A program made the position numbers and the translations under genes. Shown piece after piece: positions 34,007 through 42,734 of a stretch of 52,955 bases of DNA; the stretch's first letter is position 1, and each line of letters starts with the position of its first letter. This DNA is from DASTPP01 sp035762175 (GTDB lineage: Bacteria; Myxococcota_A; Polyangia; Polyangiales; Polyangiaceae), in the NCBI GenBank assembly GCA_035762175.1, contig DASTPP010000043.1, positions 1-52,955 on the forward strand, in the 5' to 3' direction. The notes under the pieces are model-generated. The model was not told the DNA's origin. It worked only from the letters and a program-made list of their open reading frames with translations, and made no database searches.

Positions 34007-35800
34007 ATGACGCTTCGTCGGGTCGGTGAAAAGGTCGGGCCTGGGCGCTCGGCTGGCGAGAGGGGGCGCGGGCGGCTGGTGTTGGCGGGGGTGGGCTGGG
34101 CACTCGCGGCAGGCCTGGCGGGTTGTACTTTGTTGTTGAGCGAAGAGGCCGAGCAGTGCTCGACGAGCGACGACTGTCGGGGCTTGGGCGGCGCGTTCGC
34201 CGACTCGACGTGTGACGCGTCGGGCCGTTGTGTGTTGCCCACCGGGACGGGCGGCTCGGGCGGGGCCGGCGGCTCGGGGGGCGGGGTGAGCGGGTCCGGG
34301 GGTGGGGGTGCGGGGGGCGGCCCGGCGGTCGCGTGCACGAAGAACAGCGACTGCATCGGGTCGTTCGGGCTGTCGCTGTGCCGCGAGCAGAAGTGCGCGC
34401 CGCTGGTGAGCGAAGACTGCCCCAAGGCGTACGGCGTTCCGAGCGACGACGACGCCCAGAACACGCTCGTCGGCTTTCTGACCCCGCTCAGCCAGGGCAC
34501 GCAGAGCTTTTTGGGCGACGGCATGGCGCGCACGTTCGCGCTCGCGCGCGGCGAGTACGAGAAGGCGGTGGCGACTCTGAGCGCGACGCCGGCGGCGCCC
34601 GTGGTGGTCGTCTGCGACGAGGTCGCCGACCCGGTGCGCGCGACCCGGCACCTGGTCGTCGACCTGGGCGCGAAGCTGGTGGTGGGCCCGGCCTTCGACC
34701 GGAGCTTGACGGCGGTGTCCGAGGAGACGCGGGCGGCGGGGGCGCTGCTCGTGTCGCCGACGGCCGACGGCATCGCGCTGAACGAGGCCCCGCTCAAGCG
34801 CCCCGACGATGCCCTGTGGAGCTGCCGGCGCAACCGCTCGAGGGTGTTGCCCTACTACCAGGCCGCGGTCGACCGGGCGCTCGCGGTCTTCGGGGCGCAG
34901 CGCCCCGCGCTCTTCGAGACGGCGCGCGCGGTGATGATCGCGGCCGACGAGCCCTCGACCGCGCGCTTCGCCGACGAGATCGAGAAGGTGCTCGTGCTCA
35001 ACGGCGCGCTCGCCAAGGGGAGCGCCAACTACAAGCGCATCAACCACGCCTGGTCCCTGGTGCAGCCGACCGACTTCGAAGGGCTCGGCGCCCTCGTGAA
35101 GGCCGAGGCCGAGGGGGCCCTGAAGCCGAACTTGGTCATCTTCCCCTCGTCGGTCGACCGGGTCGAGGCGATCATCACCGAGATCGAGCAGCAGTGGCCC
35201 GCGGGGGTCGAGCGGCCCGCGTACCTGCTCGACGAGCCCATCGAGGGGATGGCGGGGCTCGCCGTCAGCTTCACGTCGCTGCGGCCGCGCGTCCTGGGCG
35301 TGCGGCCCCACCGCGACGCGCGCAGCCGGGCGGCCTACCAGGCGTTCCTGGCGGCGTACGCGCAAGAGTTCGGGGGCAACTCGCGGCCCCTGTTCCGCGC
35401 CGAGTACGCGTACGACGCCTTCTTCGCCTCCATGTACGCGCTGTCGGCGGCGGGGCGCGACGCGGGGCGCATTCGCATCGCGCCGAGCGGCGAGGCGATG
35501 CGGCGGGGCGTCGGGTTCTTGAACGGCCCCGGCACCCAAGTCTCGGTCGGCCGGACGGGGGTGGCGCCCTTCTTCGCCACCCTGCTGACGTCGGGCACGC
35601 CGGTCGAGTTGGCGGGCGCGAGCGGGCCGCTCACGTTCGACGACCCGACCCGAATCGACCCCGACGCCGACGGCGAGCTCTACTGCGTCGGCGAGACCAA
35701 CGGGTACTGCTCGATGGGCATCGTCTTCGACTCGGCCACGGGGGCGGTGAGCACCGCGGACCCGGAGTGCCCGTGCGGCGGGCCCGTCCAGGCGCTTTGA
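34007..35800 (+). CDS. Lipoprotein with a periplasmic ligand-binding (branched-chain amino-acid type) fold
   Basis: A 597-residue lipoprotein: basic N-terminus, hydrophobic segment and lipobox LAGC (Cys 40). Two short Cys-rich units follow (EQCSTSDDCRG ... TCDASGRCV and CTKNSDCIG ... LCREQKC), separated by a Gly/Ser linker. The rest resembles the Leu/Ile/Val-binding receptor family: VGFLTPLSQGTQSFLGDGMARTFALARGEYEKA, VVVVCDEVADPVRATRHLV, LGAKLVVGPAFDRSLTAVSEETRAAGALLVSPTADG. It may sense a ligand at the cell surface. It lies between the precursors and the modifying enzymes, but a role in the peptide pathway is not shown. Confidence 0.7.
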   Translation: MTLRRVGEKVGPGRSAGERGRGRLVLAGVGWALAAGLAGCTLLLSEEAEQCSTSDDCRGLGGAFADSTCDASGRCVLPTGTGGSGGAGGSGGGVSGSGGGGAGGGPAVACTKNSDCIGSFGLSLCREQKCAPLVSEDCPKAYGVPSDDDAQNTLVGFLTPLSQGTQSFLGDGMARTFALARGEYEKAVATLSATPAAPVVVVCDEVADPVRATRHLVVDLGAKLVVGPAFDRSLTAVSEETRAAGALLVSPTADGIALNEAPLKRPDDALWSCRRNRSRVLPYYQAAVDRALAVFGAQRPALFETARAVMIAADEPSTARFADEIEKVLVLNGALAKGSANYKRINHAWSLVQPTDFEGLGALVKAEAEGALKPNLVIFPSSVDRVEAIITEIEQQWPAGVERPAYLLDEPIEGMAGLAVSFTSLRPRVLGVRPHRDARSRAAYQAFLAAYAQEFGGNSRPLFRAEYAYDAFFASMYALSAAGRDAGRIRIAPSGEAMRRGVGFLNGPGTQVSVGRTGVAPFFATLLTSGTPVELAGASGPLTFDDPTRIDPDADGELYCVGETNGYCSMGIVFDSATGAVSTADPECPCGGPVQAL

Positions 35801-35813
35801 CGGAGGGCGACCC

Positions 35814-37133
35814 ATGGCGCAAAAAGCGTGGTTCTGGGCGTGTGCGGCGGTGGCAGTGGCGGGGGTCGGCGCCCCGGGGGCGCGGGTCGAGGCCGGTCAG
35901 AAGGGGCCGGTGCTGACCGCCGCGCCCATCCTCGGCGGGCACGACGCCCCCGACGAGACGGCCGTCATCCAGTTCTCGCCGACCGACAACCGCATCGCCT
36001 GCAGCGCCGCGGTCATCGCGCCGAACCTGGTCTTGACCGCGCGCCATTGCCTGGCGAACACCCCGCTCACGTTCAACTGCGACCCGGCCAACCCCAGCGG
36101 GGGCGGCTTCGATCTGGGCGCGTTGGTGCCGGCGCAAGAATTGCGCGTGTACCTGAGCCAGACCTACCTGAACCAGCCCCGCGACGTGGCCGCCGACGCC
36201 AGGGGCAAGAAGGTCTTTTCCGACCCCGTGGCCAACCTCTGCGGCCACGACGTCGCCATCGTGTGGCTCGACCACGACCTGCCCGGGCGCCGCCGCCTGC
36301 CGCTGCGGCTCACCGCGTCGAAGGTCAACGAGCCGGCGACGGCCGTGGGCTGGGGCGCGATCAACACCAAGGGCGAGAAGCCCGTCTTCTTGCAGCGCGT
36401 CGACACGACGGTCTTGGCGCTCGGGCCGGCCAACTACGAGATGGTGCCGGGCCTGCCGCTGGTGACGACGCTCGAGCGCGAGCTGGTGGTCGGCAAGACG
36501 GCGTGCGGGGGCGATAGCGGCTCGCCCCTGCTCTCGAAGGAGACCGGCGCCGTCATCGGGACGCTTTCGTATTTGACGAACGTCGACCCGGCGAGAAACG
36601 AGATCATCAACATCTTCGAAGAGCCGCTGCCTTGGTGCACCGACGGGCTGGCGAGCATTTACCATACGCTCGAGGGCCGCCCCTTCATCGAGCAGGCCTT
36701 CGCCGAGGCCGGGCACAAGCTCTGGCGCGAGGGCGAGCCCGAGCCCTTGGCCTTCGGCCAGAGCTGCACGTCGGCCGACCAGTGCGACTCGGGCATTTGC
36801 GTGGGCGCGCCCGGGGCGACCATCTGCTCGCGCGCTTGCGACGCGGGCGCGTGCCCCGAGGGGCTGCAGTGCGCGGACGTCGAGGGCCGGCAAGTTTGCA
36901 CGTCGGGGGGCGCGGGCGGGGGGCCCGACCCGGGCGGTTCGGCAGGCGCGGGCGTGGTCGAGCCGCCCCCGACGAATCCGGCCCAAGGCGGCGGCGGCGA
37001 TGATGAGGGGTGCCAGATGGCCGAGGGGGTGGCGCCGGCGGGCGCGTCCTGGGCCGCTCTGGCCTTGCTTCTTGGCTTGAGCCGACGTCGGCGCCCCTCG
37101 GCCTGTGCCGGGCGAAGGGGCCATCGGCTCTGA
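35814..37133 (+). CDS. Secreted trypsin-like serine protease with a MYXO-CTERM-like anchor
   Basis: A 439-residue exported protease of the S1 family. A signal peptide covers about 1-27. The catalytic triad is visible: His 78 in LTARHCLA, Asp 146 in GHDVAIVWLD and Ser 235 in ACGGDSGSPLL. After the domain comes a Cys-rich segment (SCTSADQCDSGICVG ... CSRACDAGACPEGLQC), a Gly/Pro-rich linker, and a C-terminal sorting tail (GCQMAEG, hydrophobic LALLLGL, then RRRR) of the MYXO-CTERM type. It starts 13 bases after the lipoprotein gene, so they are probably co-transcribed. It may act on envelope proteins or on exported peptide. Confidence 0.88.
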   Translation: MAQKAWFWACAAVAVAGVGAPGARVEAGQKGPVLTAAPILGGHDAPDETAVIQFSPTDNRIACSAAVIAPNLVLTARHCLANTPLTFNCDPANPSGGGFDLGALVPAQELRVYLSQTYLNQPRDVAADARGKKVFSDPVANLCGHDVAIVWLDHDLPGRRRLPLRLTASKVNEPATAVGWGAINTKGEKPVFLQRVDTTVLALGPANYEMVPGLPLVTTLERELVVGKTACGGDSGSPLLSKETGAVIGTLSYLTNVDPARNEIINIFEEPLPWCTDGLASIYHTLEGRPFIEQAFAEAGHKLWREGEPEPLAFGQSCTSADQCDSGICVGAPGATICSRACDAGACPEGLQCADVEGRQVCTSGGAGGGPDPGGSAGAGVVEPPPTNPAQGGGGDDEGCQMAEGVAPAGASWAALALLLGLSRRRRPSACAGRRGHRL

Positions 37134-37272
37134 ACCGGGGGCCGGCGCACGGGCACGCCCCGGTCGGCCCTTCGCGCCGCCTCGCGCGCGGGGCGCAGGC
37201 GCGCCCCGCCGAGGCGTCGACCTGGCCCCGGGCGTAGCCCCTTGAAGGGCCCTACCAACGCAGGAGAATCGT

Positions 37273-37875
37273 ATGAAAAACTACCTCAAGATCTTGGTCG
37301 TGCTGGCGCCGCTCGTTGTCATGGTCGCGAACGGCTGTGGTGACGACGACGACGATGGCGGCACCAACGCGGGGGGCGGTGGTCGCAACGGCTCGGGCGG
37401 CACCGGCGGCACGGGCGGCACGGGCGGCACGGGCGGCACCGGCGGCACGGGCGGTACGGGCGGGGCGGCGGGCACCGGCGGCACGGGCGGGGCGGCGGGC
37501 ACCGGCGGGGCGGCGGGCGCGGCGGGCAACGGCGGGGCGGCGGGCGCGGCGGGCAACGGCGGCGCGGGCGGGGCGGCGGGCGCGGGCGGGGCGGCGGGCG
37601 CGGGCGGGGCGAAGAGCTGCAGCTCGTGCAGCGAGCTGCTCGGCATGGCGCCCATCTCGTCGGCCTGCACCATGAATGGGCCTCCGTCGTCGGCACAGCT
37701 CATTCAAACGCTCTTCGCCTGCACGTGCGGGACGGCGGCCAACCCCACCCAGTGCCGCGAGACTTGCGGCACGGCGTGCACTGCCGGCACCTTCCCGAGT
37801 CAGGCGTGCCAAGAATGCGGGGCGACGTTGTGTCCCACGCAACTGCAAGCCTGTGTTGCCGACGTCCCGCCCTTA
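37273..37875 (+). CDS. Gly-rich Cys-containing lipoprotein, ending at an in-frame TTA
   Basis: A 200-residue surface lipoprotein: signal MKNYLKILVVLAPLVVMVANGC with lipobox Cys 22, an Asp run, then about 75 residues of GGTGG, GGAAG and GNGGA repeats. A compact domain with a dozen Cys follows (SCSSCSELLG, LFACTCGT, CRETCGTACTAG, CQECGATLC, LQACVADV). Such spacer-plus-Cys-domain lipoproteins are common in Myxococcota. Codon 201 is TTA at 37873, just after the last Cys block. Read as Leu, the frame stays open to 39237 and crosses the prenyltransferase gene, which is not credible. Removing one T would instead place a TGA four codons later (37883-37885). Confidence 0.78.
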
Positions 37876-38056
37876 CGGCGGCTGAGCGGGCTGGTCAGGG
37901 GGGCCTCGGGCGGGGCCGGCTCGCGTTCCGATTCCTGCGTCCGGCGCGGGGCCCCGCGGCCGTCGTCGGCGGGGGGCGCCCCGGCGTCGATGCGCCGGCG
38001 GCGGGCTCGGCGCGCGGTCGGGGGTGGGGGCGCAGGCCGATCTCGCGCCCGACGCA

Positions 38057-38086
38057 TTGACCACGTACGCACAGCTTGCGTATGGT
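38057..38086 (+). promoter_or_regulatory. Candidate promoter for the prenyltransferase/LanB/AKR genes
   Basis: TTGACC at 38057-38062, an 18-base spacer and TATGGT at 38081-38086 resemble a housekeeping promoter. The local drop in GC fits. Transcription would start near 38093, giving a leader of about 35 bases with GAGG five bases before the ATG at 38129. Confidence 0.4.
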
Positions 38087-38128
38087 CATTCCGTGGGCGA
38101 TGTCCCGGTTTGGGCTCCCGAGGTCTCG

Positions 38129-39208
38129 ATGGCGCGCTGCGGCGAGGCGCACCTGCGGGCCTTGCTTTCGGCGCTCGGGCACGACGAGGGCGAGCTCGCC
38201 CTACGCGTTTACGAAGAAATGACGCGGCACTGGGGGCAGACGCCGCTCGCGCCGCTGAAGTTTCGGTCGGTGCTGACGCTCGATTACAGCCCGCTCGAGT
38301 TCTCGGTGGCGCTCTCGCCCGCGGGGGCGAAGCTGCGCTGGGTGGTCGACTGCGTGGCGAGCGACGGCGACCCGATCGAGAGCCGAGCGATCGGCGTCGA
38401 TCTGTGCCGCCGGCTGCGGCCCTTCGGGGCCGAGCTGTCGCGCCTCGATGCCGTCGTGGGCGCCTTGGCGGGGGCGCCGACGAAGGCGCCCCTGGGGGTG
38501 GGCGTCGAGCCCGTCCGGGCCGGGGGCGCCATGATGTTCAAGGTGTACTTTCCGGGCGGCGCGGGGGCCGAAGAAGAGGCGTGCGTGGCCGCGCTCGAGG
38601 CCCTCGGTCTGCGGGGGGGGGCGCGCTTTGCGCGGGCGATGTTCGAGGTCGAGGGGGCGCGCCACTTTCTGTTCGCGCTCGACCTGGTGCCCTCGGCCGA
38701 GGCGCGGGCGAAGGTCTACGTCCGGTGCGCGCCGGCGGCCTACCGCGGCCTGCTGGGGCGCCTCGCGCACGCGTGCGGCGAGGGCGAAGGCAAGGTCGCC
38801 GCGGTCGAGGCCTTCGCGCGCGCGATGGCCGGGCTGCCGCCGGGGGCCGACTTCGGGCCGGCCGCCGCCCGGCTCGTGACGACGTTGCAGTTCGTCGAGG
38901 GCCGCGACGCGCCGCGCTCGTTCGCCTGCAACTACGCCCTGTCGCCGAACATCGGCTCGGGCGAGGGCGCCGAGCCGCTCGACGACGGGCTCGTGTCGCG
39001 GCGCATCGGCGAGGTGCTGGCGCAGTGCGGCCTCGACGCCGGCCCCTACCTGCGCGCGCTCGAGGTCTTTCGCCGCGTGCCGCTCGACGAAGAGTACATG
39101 ATTCACGACTACGTGACGATGCAGGGGCGACCGGGCGCCGCGAGCGTTTCGGTCTACCTGAACCCGCGCTTTCACGCCTACCACCTCGAGCCCGAAGAGT
39201 GGCCTTGA
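38129..39208 (+). CDS. DMATS-fold aromatic (tryptophan) prenyltransferase
   Basis: A 359-residue enzyme that I assign to the ABBA/DMATS prenyltransferases, which move a dimethylallyl (or longer) group from its diphosphate to an indole or phenol ring. Support: KFRSVLTLDYSPLEFSVAL near 44 (family LTDDHTP-EFS-like block), MMFKVYF near 135 and ARAKVYVRC near 193 (Lys/Tyr residues that hold the diphosphate), RSFACNYALSPNIG near 263, and the C-terminal YMIHDYVTMQG ... VSVYLNPRFHAYHLEP, like the bacterial HSYVSFR ... VYLSPEAY end. Low third-position GC before 38129 and the promoter there favour this ATG over in-frame GTGs at 38024 and 38093. LanB follows 19 bases later. The likely target is the conserved Trp of the precursors. 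Confidence 0.82.
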   Translation: MARCGEAHLRALLSALGHDEGELALRVYEEMTRHWGQTPLAPLKFRSVLTLDYSPLEFSVALSPAGAKLRWVVDCVASDGDPIESRAIGVDLCRRLRPFGAELSRLDAVVGALAGAPTKAPLGVGVEPVRAGGAMMFKVYFPGGAGAEEEACVAALEALGLRGGARFARAMFEVEGARHFLFALDLVPSAEARAKVYVRCAPAAYRGLLGRLAHACGEGEGKVAAVEAFARAMAGLPPGADFGPAAARLVTTLQFVEGRDAPRSFACNYALSPNIGSGEGAEPLDDGLVSRRIGEVLAQCGLDAGPYLRALEVFRRVPLDEEYMIHDYVTMQGRPGAASVSVYLNPRFHAYHLEPEEWP

Positions 39209-39227
39209 GGGCGGGGCGGGGCGGCGC

Positions 39228-42200
39228 GTGGCGGTGAAGAAGGGCCCGCGGGGCTACCGGCCCAGCGGCTTTTTCGCGCTGCGCACCCCGCTCTTGCCGG
39301 CCTCGGTGCTCGCGCACATGACGGGCGAGCCCGGCCCGCGGCCGGACGACCCCGTCGCGCTCGCGCGCGCGCTCGAGGGCGAGCGGGCCGCGACGGTGGC
39401 GCGGGTGCGGGCGGCGGCCGCCGCGCCCGAGGTGCGCGAGGCCCTCTTCGTCGCCTCGCCCTCGCTCGCCGCCGCGCTCGAGGCGCTCCCGGGGCTGGGG
39501 GCCGAGGCGGCGCGCAAGGTCGACCACGCGGCGTACCGCTACGTCGCTCGCATGAGCGCGCGCGCGACGCCCTTCGGCCTCTTCGCCGGCTGCTCGACCG
39601 GGGACGTGGGCGACCGAACCGAGATCGCGCTCGCGCCGAGGGCCTCGTACCGCCGCCACGTGCGGCCCGACATGTTCGCGCTCTGCGCGCTCGCCGAGTC
39701 GCTTTCGGCCGACCCGGCGACGCGGCGAGCGCTGCGCTACGTGAAGAACCCCAGCCTCTACCCGGTCGGCGGGCGGCTGCGCTATTCGCAGCTCTCGCTG
39801 GTGGGCCGCGACACCTACCCGCTCGTCGACGTCGAGCCGACCGAGCACCTGCTGCTGGCGCTCGGGGCGGCCGAGTCGCCGGCGTCGGCCGACGAGGTGG
39901 CGGCGGCGGTCCGGGCGGCCTACCCCTCGGTGGGCGACGACGAGGCGGGCGAGTTCGTCGACGCGCTGATCGAGAACGGCCTGCTCGTGACCGCGCTCGT
40001 GCCCACGCTGACGGGGCCCGAGCCGACGCCCGCCTTTCTCGACGAGCTCGGCCGCGCGCCGGGGCTCGGCGCCACGCGGGCGGCGTTCGGCGCGGCGCAG
40101 GCGGCGCTGGGCCGCGCCGAGTCGGCGCCGCTCGGGGCCGCGGTCGTGCACTACCGGGAGGCGGTCGAGGCGCTGCGGGAGGCGGGCGTCGAGGCCGGCG
40201 CGCAGCGGGCCTACCAGGTCGATCTCGTCAAGCCGCTCGAGCGGGGCACGCTCGGGCGCGGCGCGATCGTCGAGGAGATGGCGCGGGCGGCCTCGCTCCT
40301 GTGGGCGCGCACGCGGCCCGGGCCGTCCGAGGCGATGGCGCGCCTGATGACGCGCTTTCTGGCGCGCTACGAGGGGCGCGAGGTGCCGCTCACCGAGGCG
40401 CTCGACGACGACACGGGCCTCGGCTTCGAGGCGGACGCCGAGGACGCGACGCCGCTGCTCGAGGGCCTGGCGCTGCGCCAGCCCGGCGAGGAGGGCGGCG
40501 GGCGGGCCGCGGCGCCCGACGTGGCGCTGCGCGACCGGCTGCACCGGGCGCTCGGCCGGCGGGAGCGCGAGATCGAGTTCGGGCCCGACGACCTCGGGGG
40601 GGCCCCGGGCGGCACGGGGCCCGACGCGTTCGTCGTGCTCGCCGCGGTCGCGGCGCGCTCGGGGAGCGCGGCCGACGCGGGCGAGTTCGAGCTCTGGTCG
40701 CCGCGCGTCATCGCTCCCTCGGGCGTGGCGTTCTTGGCGCGCTTCTGCCACGCCGACCCCGCGCTCGCCGAGCGGCTGCGGGGCCACCTCGCGCTCGAGG
40801 ACGCGATGGCGGGCGACGCGCTGCTCGCCGACGTCGTGCACCTGCCGAGCGGGCGCCTCGGCAATATCATGCTGCGGCCCGTCTTGCGCCCTTACGAGAT
40901 CGTCTGCAACGGGCGCTCGGGGGCCGACGTCGCGCGGCGCCTGCCCGCCTCCGACCTGCTGCTCTCGGCCCGCGGCGGGCGCTTCTTCTTGCGCTCGCGC
41001 CGCCTCGGGCGCCGCATCCTGCCGCGCGTCACCAACGCCCACAACGTGCCTCGCGACGTGACCGCGAACGTCTACCGCTTTCTGTACGAGCTGCAGTTCG
41101 AGGGCGTCGGCCCCGGCCACTGGGACTGGGGCTCGCTCGCCGATAGCGAATTTTTGCCCCGCGTGCGCTCGGGCCGCACGGTCCTTTCGCCGGCGGCCTG
41201 GTCGCTGCGGGGCGAGCGGTTGCGCGCCTTCACGGGGGCGACGAGCGCGCGCCAGTTCGCGGCGCTGCGGGCCCTGCGGGAAGAGCTGGCGCTGCCTCGC
41301 TGGGTCGCGCTCGCCGAGTTCGACAACCTCTTGCCCCTCGACCTCGAGAACCCGCTCTGCGTCGAGACCTTCGCCCAGCTCGCCAGAGAGCGGGCGCGCG
41401 TCCGCCTGACCGAGCTCGGGCCCGTCGGAGGGGGGCTCGTCGCGGGGCCCGAGGGGGCGTTCGCGCACGAACTGGTCGTGCCCTTCGTGCGAGACGAAGC
41501 CGCGCGGGGCGCGGCGCGGTCCGCCCCGACGCCCCTTCTGGCGTGGAGCTCCGGGGGCGAAAGCGCCTCCGGGGCGGGGCGTCCGGGGGCGGGCGCCGCC
41601 GCCGAGGGGGGCGATGCGCCGGCCGGGGCCGAGGGGGGGGCGCGGACGGCCGCGGGGCAAGGGGCCGGGGCCGAGGGGGGGGCGCGGGCGGCCGCGGGGC
41701 AAGGGGCCGAGGGGGGGGCGCGGGCGGCCGCGGGGCAAGGGGCCGAGGCGCGAGCGGTCGGGGCCGTGGGCGGGCCGCCGGGGGTCGAAGCCGCGCCCTA
41801 CGCCCGCCTCGTCGCGCCCGGCGCCGACGTGCTGTACGCCAAGATTTACGGCGCCCCTTCGGGCTTCGACCACCTCGTCCGCGATGTCGCCGCGCCGCTC
41901 GCGCGCCGCGCGATCGGCGAAGGGGCCGCCCGCGCGTGGTTTTTCGTGCGCTACCGCGACAGCGACCACCACCTGCGGGTGCGCCTCTTCGGCGAGCCCG
42001 CCCGGCTCTGGGGCGACGTGCTCGCGGCGCTCTCGGGCGCGCTGGGCCCCTCGCTCGCGTCGGGCCGCGTCTGGCGGTGGCAGCTCGATTCGTACGATCG
42101 TGAGACCGAGCGCTACGGCGGCCCGGGCGGGGTGCTCTTGGCCGAGCGCCTCTTTCACGCCGACAGCGAGGCGTGCGCCGAGGCGCTCGGGCTCGTCGAG

Positions 42201-42671
42201 GACGAGACGCAGCGCTGGCAGGCGGCCGCGCTGGGGGTTGACGCGTTGCTCGGCGACTTCGGCCTCGACCTCGGCGAGCGCTTCGCATTCGCGCGGCGCT
42301 TGGCCGAGGGCTTCGGCCGCGAGTTCGGGCTTGACGGCGCGGGGGCGCGGCGCGCGCTCGAGGCGAAGGTGCGCGAGCTCGACGGCGAGGCGGAGGCGGT
42401 CTTGCGGGGCGAGGGCGGCTCGCTCGCGGCGGTGCGGGCCGCGTACGCCCGGCGCTCGCGGGCGAACGGGGCGGTCGTGGCGGCGCTGCGCGCGGCGCGC
42501 GGGCGGGGCGAGCTCGGGGCCGACGACGAGTCGCTGCTCGCGAGCTACGTGCACATGCACGCCAACCGCCTCTTCGTCGCGTCGCCCCGCCTGCAAGAGC
42601 TCGTGCTCTACAGCCTGCTCGCGCGGGCCTACCGCGCCGCCTTGGCCCGCGCCGGGGTGCGCCCGCCTTGA
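39228..42671 (+). CDS. Full-length LanB-type peptide dehydratase
   Basis: An 1147-residue class I lantibiotic dehydratase, which glutamylates Ser/Thr with Glu-tRNA and eliminates to Dha/Dhb. The glutamylation domain has GFFALRTPLLP at the start and YVARMSARATPFGLFAG at 105-121. The elimination part has LRPVLRPYEIVCNGRSG near 550, FFLRSRRLGRRILPRVTNAHNV near 588 and VYRFLYELQFEGVGPGHWDWG. The C-terminal SpaB-type domain (about 855-1147) has YAKIYGAPSGFDHLV, AWFFVRYRDSDHHLRVRLFG and LQELVLYSLLARAY. Between them is a Gly/Ala/Glu-rich repeat linker (about 780-855). No LanC cyclase is nearby. GTG start, no ATG upstream in frame. Confidence 0.93.
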   Translation: MAVKKGPRGYRPSGFFALRTPLLPASVLAHMTGEPGPRPDDPVALARALEGERAATVARVRAAAAAPEVREALFVASPSLAAALEALPGLGAEAARKVDHAAYRYVARMSARATPFGLFAGCSTGDVGDRTEIALAPRASYRRHVRPDMFALCALAESLSADPATRRALRYVKNPSLYPVGGRLRYSQLSLVGRDTYPLVDVEPTEHLLLALGAAESPASADEVAAAVRAAYPSVGDDEAGEFVDALIENGLLVTALVPTLTGPEPTPAFLDELGRAPGLGATRAAFGAAQAALGRAESAPLGAAVVHYREAVEALREAGVEAGAQRAYQVDLVKPLERGTLGRGAIVEEMARAASLLWARTRPGPSEAMARLMTRFLARYEGREVPLTEALDDDTGLGFEADAEDATPLLEGLALRQPGEEGGGRAAAPDVALRDRLHRALGRREREIEFGPDDLGGAPGGTGPDAFVVLAAVAARSGSAADAGEFELWSPRVIAPSGVAFLARFCHADPALAERLRGHLALEDAMAGDALLADVVHLPSGRLGNIMLRPVLRPYEIVCNGRSGADVARRLPASDLLLSARGGRFFLRSRRLGRRILPRVTNAHNVPRDVTANVYRFLYELQFEGVGPGHWDWGSLADSEFLPRVRSGRTVLSPAAWSLRGERLRAFTGATSARQFAALRALREELALPRWVALAEFDNLLPLDLENPLCVETFAQLARERARVRLTELGPVGGGLVAGPEGAFAHELVVPFVRDEAARGAARSAPTPLLAWSSGGESASGAGRPGAGAAAEGGDAPAGAEGGARTAAGQGAGAEGGARAAAGQGAEGGARAAAGQGAEARAVGAVGGPPGVEAAPYARLVAPGADVLYAKIYGAPSGFDHLVRDVAAPLARRAIGEGAARAWFFVRYRDSDHHLRVRLFGEPARLWGDVLAALSGALGPSLASGRVWRWQLDSYDRETERYGGPGGVLLAERLFHADSEACAEALGLVEDETQRWQAAALGVDALLGDFGLDLGERFAFARRLAEGFGREFGLDGAGARRALEAKVRELDGEAEAVLRGEGGSLAAVRAAYARRSRANGAVVAALRAARGRGELGADDESLLASYVHMHANRLFVASPRLQELVLYSLLARAYRAALARAGVRPP
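41628..41747. repeat. Tandem repeats inside the LanB linker
   Basis: Units starting GCCGAGG at 41628, 41670, 41706 and 41742 (spacings 42, 36, 36) contain GCGCGG, CGGCCGCGGGGCAAGG and run-of-G tracts. All spacings are multiples of three, so the frame is kept. They encode repeats of the type AEGGARAAAGQG. Such G-rich tandem repeats expand and shrink easily, so linker length may vary between strains. Confidence 0.85.
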
Positions 42672-42734
42672 GGCGAGGGGGGGGCTCGGCGGGCGGGGCG
42701 ACTTTACAGGGGGGGCGCGGTTTGCAAAACTCGC

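Noticed and set aside
33799..34029. 76-codon frame before the receptor-like lipoprotein
   Set aside because: Codon use is unlike the genome, it overlaps the next start, and the area looks like a promoter.
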